The notes under the pieces are model-generated. The model did not search any database. It was given only the letters and a program-made list of their open reading frames with translations, and had not been told where the DNA came from. Shown here piece after piece: positions 1 to 9,314 of a DNA stretch of 64,000 nucleotides. Numbering within the stretch: position 1 is the first letter of the stretch; every line of letters starts with the position of its first letter. Source of the stretch: CAYJAY01 sp964368445 (GTDB lineage: Bacteria > Bacillota > Clostridia > Oscillospirales > Ruminococcaceae); NCBI GenBank assembly GCA_964368445.1, contig CAYJAY010000010.1:3469-67468 (forward strand), in the 5' to 3' direction. The translations under genes were made by a program, and so were the position numbers.

Positions 1-99
1 ATCACGCTACCATGCTAAAGTGGTAAAATCCATTGAGATTTTTATATATCTCGCGCTTTCTCTGAAATTTATGCAAAATTAAAGTAATTCAATCTATTT

Positions 100-1362
100 T
101 TAGCTTTTCATTTCAAGGTACTCTCCCGCTAAATACAGTGAACCGCATATAATCACACCATCTGTTTTGTGTGAAAGAGCCAATGCTTCGGCAGTCTTTA
201 ACGAAGTTTCTACTATCGCGGTTGCTTTATGTTTACATTTAATGTAGTTATATATTTCTTCTTTTGGCAAAGCTCGAGGATTGTTTGGTGTCACTAAAAC
301 AAAATCGTTTGAAATCTCGCAGAACACATCAAACATCTTGCGCCACTCTTTGTCGCAAAGCACTCCCGCTATGACGGTGAACGATCTGCCGTTAAAGTGT
401 CGCAGTACCGATTGTGACAAACTTTTTGCTCCGGCAACGTTGTGTGCTCCGTCAACTATTATAGGTTTATCGCTATCGAAAAAAACTTGGAATCTTGCGT
501 TCCACACCGTTTGCCTTAAACCCCGTTTGAGTTTGTCGTAAGACACAAAAAGAGCTTTGTCTTTGCTGTTTATCGTTTCTACCGTCTCAATCGCAATAGC
601 GGCGTTTTGAATTTGATGTGCCCCCAAAAGAGTTATCGCGTATATTTTTTTGTCGTACTCAAATTCTTGTATCATGTTGTTGTGAGAAATCTCTCTTATC
701 GCTGTTTTGCCGACCAAAAAAGTCTCTGCGCCTTTTTGACTGGCGAATGAAACGAGAATTTCTTTCGTTTTTGAAAACTCTCCGACAACAACCGGGCATC
801 CGCCTTTGATTATACCGGCTTTTTCAAACGCTATTTGTTCCACAGTGTTTCCCAAAAAATCGGTATGGTCAACTGAAATCGAGGTTATCACTGAACACAA
901 CGGAGATTTTACGACGTTTGTTGCGTCAAACCGCCCGCCAAGGCCGGTCTCAAGGATAACTATATCACAGTTGTTTTCGCTAAACCACAAAAAAGCCACC
1001 GCCGTTAATATTTCAAATTCGGTTGGCTTTAAGTTATTTAATTTTGAAACTATTGATATCGTTTCAACCAATCTAAATAGTTCACTGTCTTCAATCTCTT
1101 TTCCGTCTATTCTGAAACGTTCGTTTACCCTAACAAGGTGGGGCGAGGTGTATAGCCCTGTTTTAAATCCCGATATTTTGTAAACACTTTCGAGATGCGC
1201 GCAAACCGAGCCTTTGCCGTTAGTGCCGGCAACATGGATAGTTTTGCAGTTGTTTTCAGGGTTTTCAAGTAGATCACAAAGTTCCTTAATCCTTTCAAGA
1301 CCCGGAATCGATCCGGGTCTTGAAAATGTTTTTATTATGCTGTCTAGTTGTTTATATTTCAT
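100..1362 (-). CDS. folC: Folylpolyglutamate synthase / dihydrofolate synthase
   Basis: Cytoplasmic Mur-ligase-family enzyme that adds glutamate to folates using ATP. The 420-residue length is normal for the family. The ATP-binding loop is visible as HVAGTNGKGS near residue 43, followed by the folate-binding segment LYTSPHLVRVNERFRIDG. The central ligase domain contains SVDHTDFLGNT and EKAGIIK, and the C-terminal domain begins around VDGAHN. The gene starts only 9 bp after the stop of the membrane-protein gene at 1372-2886, so it is probably the last gene of that leftward operon. Whether it also makes dihydrofolate cannot be read from the sequence. Confidence 0.95.
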   Translation of the reverse strand: MKYKQLDSIIKTFSRPGSIPGLERIKELCDLLENPENNCKTIHVAGTNGKGSVCAHLESVYKISGFKTGLYTSPHLVRVNERFRIDGKEIEDSELFRLVETISIVSKLNNLKPTEFEILTAVAFLWFSENNCDIVILETGLGGRFDATNVVKSPLCSVITSISVDHTDFLGNTVEQIAFEKAGIIKGGCPVVVGEFSKTKEILVSFASQKGAETFLVGKTAIREISHNNMIQEFEYDKKIYAITLLGAHQIQNAAIAIETVETINSKDKALFVSYDKLKRGLRQTVWNARFQVFFDSDKPIIVDGAHNVAGAKSLSQSVLRHFNGRSFTVIAGVLCDKEWRKMFDVFCEISNDFVLVTPNNPRALPKEEIYNYIKCKHKATAIVETSLKTAEALALSHKTDGVIICGSLYLAGEYLEMKS

Positions 1363-1371
1363 CTAATATTA

Positions 1372-2886
1372 TTACTCCGCAACTTTTAAAGTAACACTAT
1401 CTTTTCCATAATATTGTGCAACCGCTGTATTAGGCCAGTCGTCTTTGTTTTCGGACAAGCTTTCTTCGCCAAATATAAACGATTTAATATGCGATTCAAA
1501 AACAACATCTTTTATACTGTCGTCGTTCAAAAGCTCAAGCCTTTGTTCCATCTGTTTCTGATATATTTTATGTGTGTTTCCGCGCATCTCTGCTAGCACC
1601 ATTCCCGAGGTTGAGTATTGATAGAAGTTAGAGCCCAACAGAAAAATCCCTATTAAAATCACTAAGCTACAAACGCCGCTTACCAAGTTTTTATAAAACA
1701 AAGGTATAACAGAAAAATCTACCTTTATTATCTCTTTTTCCTGTAGCAGCCCAAGCAGATATCCATATATAACTATCATAGATATAAGAAACACTGCATA
1801 GATAACGTTTGTTACGCGCCCTGCCCCAAAATGACTCGCACCCAAATAGATGGTACAAAGCATTCCACACACAACAGCATACTGTGCAAGGAACAACAAA
1901 ACAAGCGTTCTAAATTTAAAACCCGACAGTTTTTTTGTTATGTTAACTACAAACGGTGTTATGAAAAGAAAAAACAAAAATTGCGAGACGCCAAACCAGT
2001 CGTTAATCGCAAAATCAAAATATTCGATTGCTGAAGCAATTATTGTTTCAAGAACAGTCGGAGACACAGACCCCATAGCTTCGGCAGCCTGTTGCCTTAT
2101 CGCGTTTCCGGGGGCTAGGAGCATTATTGCAAATCCCATCAATGATACAAAAAGAGGAATCAACAACGGCTTAATTTTTGTGATTTTTTTGTCTATAAGC
2201 ACAGCATATAAATTGATTAAAATTATAATGAATATATTTGAAAATGCTGTGAGTTGGTTCCCTCCCGACAATAGAAAACCAAAAAGCGCACTTAATATAA
2301 TTTGTGTCCTACTAAACCCAAATTTATATCCACTTATCAAGATAGCCATTGTAATTAGTTGCAAACATAAAAACGGAATATAGTGCATAGCGCCATTAAA
2401 CCAAAAAAGCCCCTCTTTTATATCCGGCATTGTTTGTATATAAAAAAACCATATACACAAACTTATGAAATACGCCTTTTTATTTTCAACGTTTAAGCAG
2501 TTAAGTATTTTTTTGCCTGAGTAAACAAAACTAAACAATGTGAATATCAGCAACACCCATGTAGTCATAAAATAATACTGTTCACCAAATATTCCCGGTT
2601 GAAACGTCATAATAAACACCGAAGTATATGTGCCTTGCCAACTGTTGTATACATCTTGCACCCTTGTAATTGCGGCGTTAATCAAAGCAGTAATTGCATA
2701 TTCCTGTGTCTCTAATACCGCTTTCGTTGTAATCGAATTGTTGAAATCGTCCAGCAACGGATAGGAAAAAAAAGAGTAGTACAACATTGGCAGTGTAATC
2801 ACAACAATGAAAACAACTATCCATGTTTTTATATTAATTTTTTCAATAAGTTTTACAAAAAAACTCTGTTGTATTTTGTTGTTCAT
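1372..2886 (-). CDS. Polytopic membrane protein, DUF6056-like, paralog A1
   Basis: Integral membrane protein of about 504 residues with roughly 10-12 hydrophobic segments. I believe it belongs to the DUF6056 family. Function is not established. The first membrane helix (about residues 20-40) is followed by an Asp-Asp pair in the first outside loop (YPLLDDF, residues 46-47), the place where GT-C glycosyltransferases carry their catalytic acid. Shared motifs are WQGTYTSVF, PGIFGEQYYF, EGLFWFNGAMHY and APGNAIRQ. The start is the ATG at 2886, 6 bases after a GAGGTG ribosome site, not the upstream TTG. It resembles the third copy (4450-5976) most: both have SGGNQLT and HYxPF. A glycosyltransferase role is inference. 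Confidence 0.8.
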   Translation of the reverse strand: MNNKIQQSFFVKLIEKINIKTWIVVFIVVITLPMLYYSFFSYPLLDDFNNSITTKAVLETQEYAITALINAAITRVQDVYNSWQGTYTSVFIMTFQPGIFGEQYYFMTTWVLLIFTLFSFVYSGKKILNCLNVENKKAYFISLCIWFFYIQTMPDIKEGLFWFNGAMHYIPFLCLQLITMAILISGYKFGFSRTQIILSALFGFLLSGGNQLTAFSNIFIIILINLYAVLIDKKITKIKPLLIPLFVSLMGFAIMLLAPGNAIRQQAAEAMGSVSPTVLETIIASAIEYFDFAINDWFGVSQFLFFLFITPFVVNITKKLSGFKFRTLVLLFLAQYAVVCGMLCTIYLGASHFGAGRVTNVIYAVFLISMIVIYGYLLGLLQEKEIIKVDFSVIPLFYKNLVSGVCSLVILIGIFLLGSNFYQYSTSGMVLAEMRGNTHKIYQKQMEQRLELLNDDSIKDVVFESHIKSFIFGEESLSENKDDWPNTAVAQYYGKDSVTLKVAE

Positions 2887-2937
2887 TATCACCTCAAAAA
2901 TCGCCAAATAATTACATTTTATTGTTTTGTTTATAAT

Positions 2938-4434
2938 TTATTCTTTCGAACTAAGAACAACACTGTCTTTATTGTAATATGCTTCAACTCCATTATTTAC
3001 CCACCAGTCACTGTCTTTACTCAAAGTTTCCCCACCGAAAAAAACTGAGTATATCTGGGGTTCAACAACTATATCTTTTATATCTTCATTTTTATACAGC
3101 TCTAATCTTTGTTCCATTTGCTCTTTATAAATTAAATGTGTCCTCCCCTTCATCTCAGCCAATGCCATTGCAGTTGTTGAATATTGAAGGTAGTTTGACC
3201 CCATGAAAAAAATCGTTAACAAAACAATTAGCGACCCTATCCCACTTAAAAAGTTATTAGTAAATCTATTCTGTATATTGAAGTCAAAATTGACCAAATT
3301 TAATTCTTTCAGCAAACCCAAAAAATAACTATAGATAAAAATTGATGATAATAAAAAAGTTGCGTAGTATACATTAAAAGCTCTTCCTGCTCCAAAATCT
3401 CCAAGAGAAAAATATACGGTACTCAACATTCCACAAATAAGCGTAAATTGTACTAATACAAAAAAAATAAAGCAACTCAATTTAAAACCTTTAACGTTTT
3501 TTATAATCTCAACTATTATCGGAGTTAAAAGCAATAAAAATAATATAAATGATATATTAATCCAATAGTCATTTAAAATATTAAAATAACCACTTACAAC
3601 AGTAAAAACTGTTTCAATAATAGGCTTGGAATTGCTAGCCAATTCTGCTCGCACCCTGTTTCCAGGTGCTATTGCCATAACAATAAATCCTATAGTAGCA
3701 GATAAAAATGGATATGCTACTGCCTTAATGTTATATTTTTCTTTGTACACAATTAACACACTTAATAATAAAATTGTTAAATGCAAGAAATTTAGAAAAG
3801 AAACTGGAACAGCTGCCCCAGATACAATAAACGCCAATGTTATGCTGATAATATTATTAATTTTGAATTTTTTATTATCCGAAAAATATTGGCTTAAAAT
3901 CATCGAAAAATTAATAAGTAAAACAGAAAAAAAACCTACATATACTAATCCTCCATTAAACCAAAACAGCCCTTCTCTTGGATTAGGCATAGTTTGAATA
4001 TAAAAAAACCAAGTGAGTAGAGAAAAAAACATTCTTCTTTTTTTCGCAACTTTTAATAAAGTTAATATTTTATTACCACAAAACAAAAAGGCAAACAATG
4101 ACAAAAACAGCAGGATCCAAATTGTTGAAAAATAATACTGTTCACCAAATATTCCCGGTTGCAAAGATGAAAAAAAAGTTGCGCTATACGTTCCTTGCCA
4201 ACTATAATAAACTTCAATCATTTTTGCAAATGCAGTTTTTATTAATTCAAATAAATTGTAATTTCCACTTTCAACAACTTGTTTCATTTTTAAGCTGAAG
4301 CTAAAATCATCTGCATACGGAAATGAAAAAAATGAAAAATATAGTATCGGCAAAGTCATAACAACAATATAAACAACTATCCAAGTCTTTACATTGATTC
4401 TTTCTACAATCCTAACTGCTTTTTCTTTCAACAT
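2938..4434 (-). CDS. Polytopic membrane protein, DUF6056-like, paralog B1
   Basis: 498-residue integral membrane protein in the same family as its three neighbours. The Asp-Asp pair lies at residues 42-43 (FPYADDF) directly after the first helix. WQGTYSATF, QPGIFGEQYYF, REGLFWFNGG and APGNRVRAE are conserved. It carries the B-type variants SGAAVPVSFLN and VYVGF, and it resembles the fourth copy (6107-7603) more than its direct neighbours. A strong GGGGGAG ribosome site precedes the ATG. The C-terminal tail (LSKDSDWWVNN.VEAYYNKDSV) is hydrophilic and conserved across all four copies, so it is probably a soluble outer-face domain. Substrate is unknown. Confidence 0.8.
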   Translation of the reverse strand: MLKEKAVRIVERINVKTWIVVYIVVMTLPILYFSFFSFPYADDFSFSLKMKQVVESGNYNLFELIKTAFAKMIEVYYSWQGTYSATFFSSLQPGIFGEQYYFSTIWILLFLSLFAFLFCGNKILTLLKVAKKRRMFFSLLTWFFYIQTMPNPREGLFWFNGGLVYVGFFSVLLINFSMILSQYFSDNKKFKINNIISITLAFIVSGAAVPVSFLNFLHLTILLLSVLIVYKEKYNIKAVAYPFLSATIGFIVMAIAPGNRVRAELASNSKPIIETVFTVVSGYFNILNDYWINISFILFLLLLTPIIVEIIKNVKGFKLSCFIFFVLVQFTLICGMLSTVYFSLGDFGAGRAFNVYYATFLLSSIFIYSYFLGLLKELNLVNFDFNIQNRFTNNFLSGIGSLIVLLTIFFMGSNYLQYSTTAMALAEMKGRTHLIYKEQMEQRLELYKNEDIKDIVVEPQIYSVFFGGETLSKDSDWWVNNGVEAYYNKDSVVLSSKE

Positions 4435-4449
4435 GTTCTCCCCCTTTGT

Positions 4450-5976
4450 TTAACTAAGATTAATTGACTCGTCCATCGAAGCCTTTAAAGACACACTATC
4501 TTTGCCATAGTACTCTGCAAACATATCATTAATCCAGTATTCGTTGTCTTCTGTTAATGTTTCGCTTCCAAAAAAAATTGAGGAAACTTGTGGCTCAAAA
4601 ACAACATCTTGAATACTTTCATCATAAAGAAGCTCCAAACGCTCATCAATTTGTTTATTATACGTCGTATGTACTCCATTCATAATCTCAATTAAAGCCA
4701 TACTTGAAGTAGAGTATAAGAAATATTTTGATCCGAGAAAAAGTATTAACACAAGGATAAAAAGTGATGCAGCTCCACTAATAAGATTTTTTGAAAACTT
4801 TGAAATGCTGGGTAGGTTTTCATATGCAAATATCTTTTTTTGTAAAAGCAACCCGATTATATAATAGTATAAAACAACCATAGCAACTATGAACGCAAAG
4901 TATATTGAATTAACAACCCGCTCGACATCAAACCTAGCTGCGGCAATATATATCGTACAAAGCATTGCACAGATACAAACATACTGTGCTACAAAAAGCA
5001 TTGCTAATCCCCTATAGCTAAAATTGGACGTTTTTTTTATGGTCGTAATAAATATCGGGGTCAAAAGAGCGAGAAACAGCACAAGTGTAAACCCGAACCA
5101 ATAGTCGAGTACAAATTCAAAATAACTGTATGCTGCAACGAATATAGTTTTAAGTACAGACGGATTGCTTGTGCTAACTATGTATCTGTTCGCATTCCCC
5201 GGCGCTGCCGCCATAATTATAAATCCAACTACTGATGCAATATATGTAATCAAAATCGGTTTAATATTTTTCTTTAGTTTATCAAAAATCAAAATGTAAC
5301 CGATAAGCATAGTCATAACTAAAATGCTTGAAAATGATGTAAGCTGATTTCCTCCCGACAGAATAAACCCCAGCACAGAGATCAAAACAACCTGTAATTT
5401 TGTAAATCCTTTAACATAACCTTTTATCAGCATTGAGTTTACTATTAAAGCCAATGCCGAAAAAGGCATATAATGCACAGCTCCGTTAAACCAAAAAAGT
5501 CCTTCTCTAGGGCTTGGCATAGTTTGAATAAAATAAAACCAAGCCAAAAGTCCAACAAAACAACCCGTCTTACCGCTTACATCGATTGACTTCATAAGGT
5601 TGTTCCCGGAAAACAAAAAACCAATTAATGTTATTCCCATCATAATCCACACGGTTAAAAAGTAATATTGTTCACCCAAAACCCCAGGTTGAAGAGCCAT
5701 TAAAAACACTGATGAATATGTTCCTTGCCATGAAATATAAATATCCACAACATGATTCATAATAGTTTCTATTAACAAAACAATATCAAAGTTCTCTGCT
5801 AAAAAAATTTTTCTAACTTCTATTGTGTTAGCAAAATCGTCCGCATACGGAAACGAAAAAAATGAAAGATAAAGTATCGGTATCATCGTTAAAACGACAA
5901 ACGCAACAATACAAGCCTTAATATTGACTTTTTCTATTAATCTAACAAAAAAAATTTGTTCTGTTTTATTTCGCAT
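4450..5976 (-). CDS. Polytopic membrane protein, DUF6056-like, paralog A2
   Basis: 508-residue membrane protein and third copy in the array. Its N-terminus (MRNKTEQIFFVKLIEKVNIK) nearly repeats that of the copy at 1372-2886, and it shares that copy's A-type motifs GGNQLTSFSS and HYMPF. The loop Asp-Asp pair is at residues 46-47. Other family motifs present are WQGTYSSVF, PGVLGEQYYF, PSPREGLFWFNGAVHY and APGNANRY. It begins 130 bp after the fourth copy and ends 15 bp before the second, consistent with one transcript. No signal peptide separate from the first helix is visible. A GT-C-like glycosyltransferase is the best guess, but this is unproven. Confidence 0.8.
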   Translation of the reverse strand: MRNKTEQIFFVRLIEKVNIKACIVAFVVLTMIPILYLSFFSFPYADDFANTIEVRKIFLAENFDIVLLIETIMNHVVDIYISWQGTYSSVFLMALQPGVLGEQYYFLTVWIMMGITLIGFLFSGNNLMKSIDVSGKTGCFVGLLAWFYFIQTMPSPREGLFWFNGAVHYMPFSALALIVNSMLIKGYVKGFTKLQVVLISVLGFILSGGNQLTSFSSILVMTMLIGYILIFDKLKKNIKPILITYIASVVGFIIMAAAPGNANRYIVSTSNPSVLKTIFVAAYSYFEFVLDYWFGFTLVLFLALLTPIFITTIKKTSNFSYRGLAMLFVAQYVCICAMLCTIYIAAARFDVERVVNSIYFAFIVAMVVLYYYIIGLLLQKKIFAYENLPSISKFSKNLISGAASLFILVLILFLGSKYFLYSTSSMALIEIMNGVHTTYNKQIDERLELLYDESIQDVVFEPQVSSIFFGSETLTEDNEYWINDMFAEYYGKDSVSLKASMDESINLS

Positions 5977-6106
5977 AAATACACCACACTTTTATTCACA
6001 AAAGAACTATAAAAAACGACACAAACGCCTTGAAAATTCATAACTTTTTTCTTTAATACTTTATATTAAGTACCTTTTTAATGCTGATAACTCATCTCGC
6101 AATCTA

Positions 6107-7603
6107 TTACGTCCCAGCGTGCTCAACGTTTAACCCCACACTTTCCTTGCCATAATATATCGCTATCCCTCCGTTTGGCCAGTCCCATTTGTTTGCAACA
6201 AGTGTCTCTCCACCGAAAAACGCAGAAGTTTCTTCAAGCGGGTCAAATACTGGGTTTAATATATTGTTATCATTTAACACGGCTGTTCTATGGTCCATCT
6301 CTTGTTTGTATGCAATGTGCACACCCCTGCCGATCTCGTCAATAGCGGTTATCGTCGTGGAATAGTCAAAATAATCTGACCCAAAAAATAAAATCCCACC
6401 TAATGCCACAGTCGAACAAAAAACTACAGCTATCTTTTTTACATATGTTGGCGCATTATCAAAACTAACTTCAAGCAATTTAATCTGCTGAAGCCAGCCT
6501 AGTGCATACCCATAAACAACAATAATCGTCAAAACAAACACGGCGTATATAACGTTTGTTACCCTTCCGTCGCCATAATAACCCATTCCGTGATAGGGAC
6601 CTGCTAGCATTCCACACACCAACATAAAATGTGCTAAAAACAGTATTATCAGTTTATAAAACTTAAACCCTATCATATTTTTAGTTATTCTTAAAGCAAA
6701 CGGTGTTAGAATTAATAGAAACAAAAAAAACGATATGTTAAGCCATGAAAAAGCTGAGGCAAAATAACCTGTCGCACTTGCTACTATCGTTCTCGTTATT
6801 GAAGGCTCAAGAAAAAACTCCTGTCTGTTCGAGTTCCCCGGAGCAACATACATTATAATAAATCCAATAATGGCCGCCACAAGCGGAAAGATATATGGTA
6901 TGCATTTCACTTTAGCTTTGTCAAAAGCCAAAACATACCCAATCATTAAAATCATAAACAATATGTTGAAGAAAGCTACCGGAACGCTTCCACCCGAAAT
7001 AAATATCGCAATAATTGAAGTTAAAACTATTGTTGAAACTCTAGAGCCGTTTTTGTGTTGTTCAAGCAAAACCGTTAAATTCATCATAGTTATCGCAAGA
7101 AAACCAATATATGTAAACGCTCCGTTAAACCAAAACATTCCTTCTCTAGGACTTGGCATCGTTTGAAAAAAATAAAACCATATTACAAGACTTAAAAAAA
7201 TCGCTGTTTTTTTATCAACATTAATTAACCAAAACAACCTTTTTCCGGTAAACAAAAAACCGATTAAACAAAGGGCTATCATTATAACCGGTGTTAAAAA
7301 ATAAAGATGTTCTCCAAAAACACCCGGTTGCAACGCAGAAACAAAAGTTGCGCTATACATTCCCTGCCAACTGTTATAGTAATGAACCACCGTGTCCGAC
7401 GCGGCTTTTATGTAGTCAATTGGATTGAACGATCCCGTTTCAACAACCGCTTTGGTTCTGCTTCCAAAATCGTAATCATCTACAGATGGTGATGAAAAAA
7501 AAGAAAGATAAAGTACCGGAACTATTGATAAAGCAATCAAAAAAACAATACACTTTTTAACGTTGATTTTTTCTATTGTTTTTGCTATTTTTTCAACTGA
7601 CAT
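6107..7603 (-). CDS. Polytopic membrane protein, DUF6056-like, paralog B2
   Basis: 498-residue membrane protein and first gene of the leftward array, preceded by an AAGGAG ribosome site and a good sigma-A promoter at 7661-7689. The loop acidic pair is present as VDDYDFG (residues 42-43). It shares B-type features with the copy at 2938-4434: SGGSVPVAFFN, FNGAFTYIGF and WLNISFFLF. WQGMYSATF, QPGVFGEHLYF and APGNSNRQ are the family landmarks. The alternation A-B-A-B along the DNA suggests that a two-gene unit was duplicated. Function is unknown. Confidence 0.8.
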   Translation of the reverse strand: MSVEKIAKTIEKINVKKCIVFLIALSIVPVLYLSFFSSPSVDDYDFGSRTKAVVETGSFNPIDYIKAASDTVVHYYNSWQGMYSATFVSALQPGVFGEHLYFLTPVIMIALCLIGFLFTGKRLFWLINVDKKTAIFLSLVIWFYFFQTMPSPREGMFWFNGAFTYIGFLAITMMNLTVLLEQHKNGSRVSTIVLTSIIAIFISGGSVPVAFFNILFMILMIGYVLAFDKAKVKCIPYIFPLVAAIIGFIIMYVAPGNSNRQEFFLEPSITRTIVASATGYFASAFSWLNISFFLFLLILTPFALRITKNMIGFKFYKLIILFLAHFMLVCGMLAGPYHGMGYYGDGRVTNVIYAVFVLTIIVVYGYALGWLQQIKLLEVSFDNAPTYVKKIAVVFCSTVALGGILFFGSDYFDYSTTITAIDEIGRGVHIAYKQEMDHRTAVLNDNNILNPVFDPLEETSAFFGGETLVANKWDWPNGGIAIYYGKESVGLNVEHAGT

Positions 7604-7660
7604 TTTACTCCTTTATATCGGCTATATTTTAATTAATTTTAGCTACATAATACCCTGATA

Positions 7661-7689
7661 ATTCTACACTTTAATATAAAATATGTCAA
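7661..7689 (-). promoter_or_regulatory. Sigma-A promoter of the membrane-protein/folC operon
   Basis: Read on the minus strand, TTGACA (7684-7689), a 17-bp spacer and TAGAAT (7661-7666) lie about 60 bp before the start of the gene at 7603. No inverted repeat was noticed around it. It is divergent from the lysine riboswitch transcript. Confidence 0.7.
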
Positions 7690-7770
7690 TAAAAATAAGC
7701 TGTTTCAAAAAGCGCACACAAAACAACAGTTTTTAAAATAACTATTGCTTTTTTTTCGTTTTAGTGTTAA

Positions 7771-7776
7771 TATAAT
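7771..7776 (+). promoter_or_regulatory. -10 box of the lysine operon
   Basis: A perfect TATAAT lies 10 bp before the first conserved base of the riboswitch, the expected place for a leader promoter. The matching -35 box is poor: TTGCTT sits 20 bp upstream, which is too far. Confidence 0.5.
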
Positions 7777-7785
7777 TATCAATAT

Positions 7786-7941
7786 GATAGAGGCGCGAAG
7801 TCGAATAGGTATGCAAAAGCCGGCAGGCAACGACGGCATATCCGAGGCACCTTCGCCGAATTGTATTTTTGGGCACAAAGATACAATGGGGTAACGGAGA
7901 ATATCCGTTACACTGTCTGCAAAAATTGCAGGGGGGCTATC
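7786..7941 (+). ncRNA. Lysine riboswitch (L box)
   Basis: Conserved L-box blocks appear in the right order: GATAGAGGCGCGAA at the 5' end, AGGTATG, then CGCCGAA closing a helix, two further hairpin arms (around 7856-7887 and 7889-7911), CTGTC, and the 3' block GGGGGGCTATC pairing back with the 5' GATAGAGG. It is followed 20 bp later by an intrinsic terminator and then by aspartate kinase, so lysine binding is expected to end transcription before lysC-dapA-dapB-dapH. The genes downstream match the known regulon of this riboswitch. Confidence 0.93.
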
Positions 7942-7960
7942 TTGTTTGCTTGATTGTTTA

Positions 7961-7995
7961 AGCGGCGGGAATGGTTTCTTGCCGCTATTTTTATT
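7961..7995 (+). terminator. Riboswitch expression-platform terminator
   Basis: AGCGGCGGGAA and TTCTTGCCGCT form an 11-bp stem with two G-U pairs and a 4-base loop, followed by ATTTTTATT. Its position between the lysine aptamer and lysC makes it the regulated terminator. Confidence 0.85.
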
Positions 7996-8080
7996 ACATT
8001 TTTATAAAATCGGAATTAGTACTCGTCGTTAAATAAAACATTGATAGGTATAAGCCGAAACACGAAAGGAATGATTTTTT

Positions 8081-9286
8081 ATGGGCGTTGTCCACAAATA
8101 CGGAGGAAGTTCTGTTGCGACGGTTGAAAAAATCAAGGCAATTGCAAAACATATTGTCGAGATTAAAAATACGGGCGAAGAGATAGCTGTTGTTGTAAGT
8201 GCGATGGGAAAAACGACAAATGAACTTATAGCAACCGCAAAAGAAATTTCACAAAACCCGAACGCGAGAGAACTCGACAGCCTTATGTCGATAGGCGAAC
8301 AAAAAACTATTACCCTTCTCGCTATGGCTATACATGAACTTGGAGTTCCGGCAATATCTTTAACAGGGTTTCAGTGTGGTTTTTTAACAAACAACAACCA
8401 CAACTATGCCAAGATTGTCGATATAGACGATAAACTTCTTAAACAGTATGTTTCAGAAGGCTTTGTTCCTATAATAGCCGGCTTTCAAGGGATCGACCAA
8501 TATAAAAATATAACGACACTCGGGCGTGGTGGTTCCGACACAACTGCGGTTGCAATCGCTGCAAAACTCGGGTGGGACTGTGAGATTTATACCGATGTCG
8601 ATGGAATATACACTGTCGATCCGAGGGTTTGTCCCGGCTCAAAAAAGCTTTCCGAGATTACCTACGACGAGATGATGGAGATGGCGTCACTTGGCGCAGG
8701 GGTTCTTGAAACACGAAGTGTAGAGCTTGCCAAAAAATTTGGGGTTAAGTTGCTTCTTGCAAAGTCGCTTGAAAAAGACAAAACGAAAGGTACATATATT
8801 ATGGAACAAACAAACTTTTTTGAAGAGATGCCGATAACCGGAATAAGCATCTCGAAAGATGTGTCGATGCTTACTATTAAAGGTCTTCCGTCCAACGGCG
8901 AAGCGGTGGACGAAATCTTCAAAGCTATCGCGGAACTCGATGTAAATGTAGATATGATTTCGCAACAAATTTCGGACGACAACACTGTCATGCTTTCGTT
9001 CAGCTGTTCCCACGCAAGAGCAACCGAACTTGTTAAAAAATTCGCAGATTTCGACCTTCCCTATCGAATAGTTGCACATTATCCCCTAACTAAAATTTCG
9101 CTTGTTGGGGTCGGCATGATAACCCACAGCGGAATAGCAAGCAAAGCTTTTACAACGCTTTTCGCGAACAAAATAAACTATTATCAAGTTACGACATCCG
9201 AGATTTCGATCTCGATGACGATAGACAGCGATAACACAGAAAAAGCAACAGCGGTTCTCGCCGATGCATTTGGTTTAAGAAATTAA
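8081..9286 (+). CDS. lysC: Aspartate kinase (lysine pathway)
   Basis: Phosphorylates aspartate in the first step towards diaminopimelate and lysine. The N-terminal amino-acid kinase domain starts with KYGGSSV (the family usually has KFGGTS). It includes TLGRGGSDTTAVAIAAKLG, and CEIYTDVDGIYTVDPR near the middle. Two ACT-type regulatory repeats fill the last ~140 residues (SMLTIKGLPS and KISLVGVGM). Its 401 residues match single-domain clostridial enzymes. AAAGGA lies 9 bases before the ATG. Control is by the lysine riboswitch upstream and probably by feedback through the ACT domains. It is the first gene of a four-gene operon. Confidence 0.95.
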   Translation: MGVVHKYGGSSVATVEKIKAIAKHIVEIKNTGEEIAVVVSAMGKTTNELIATAKEISQNPNARELDSLMSIGEQKTITLLAMAIHELGVPAISLTGFQCGFLTNNNHNYAKIVDIDDKLLKQYVSEGFVPIIAGFQGIDQYKNITTLGRGGSDTTAVAIAAKLGWDCEIYTDVDGIYTVDPRVCPGSKKLSEITYDEMMEMASLGAGVLETRSVELAKKFGVKLLLAKSLEKDKTKGTYIMEQTNFFEEMPITGISISKDVSMLTIKGLPSNGEAVDEIFKAIAELDVNVDMISQQISDDNTVMLSFSCSHARATELVKKFADFDLPYRIVAHYPLTKISLVGVGMITHSGIASKAFTTLFANKINYYQVTTSEISISMTIDSDNTEKATAVLADAFGLRN

Positions 9287-9314
9287 AATTATTAATATTA
9301 TGGAGGGCAAACTC

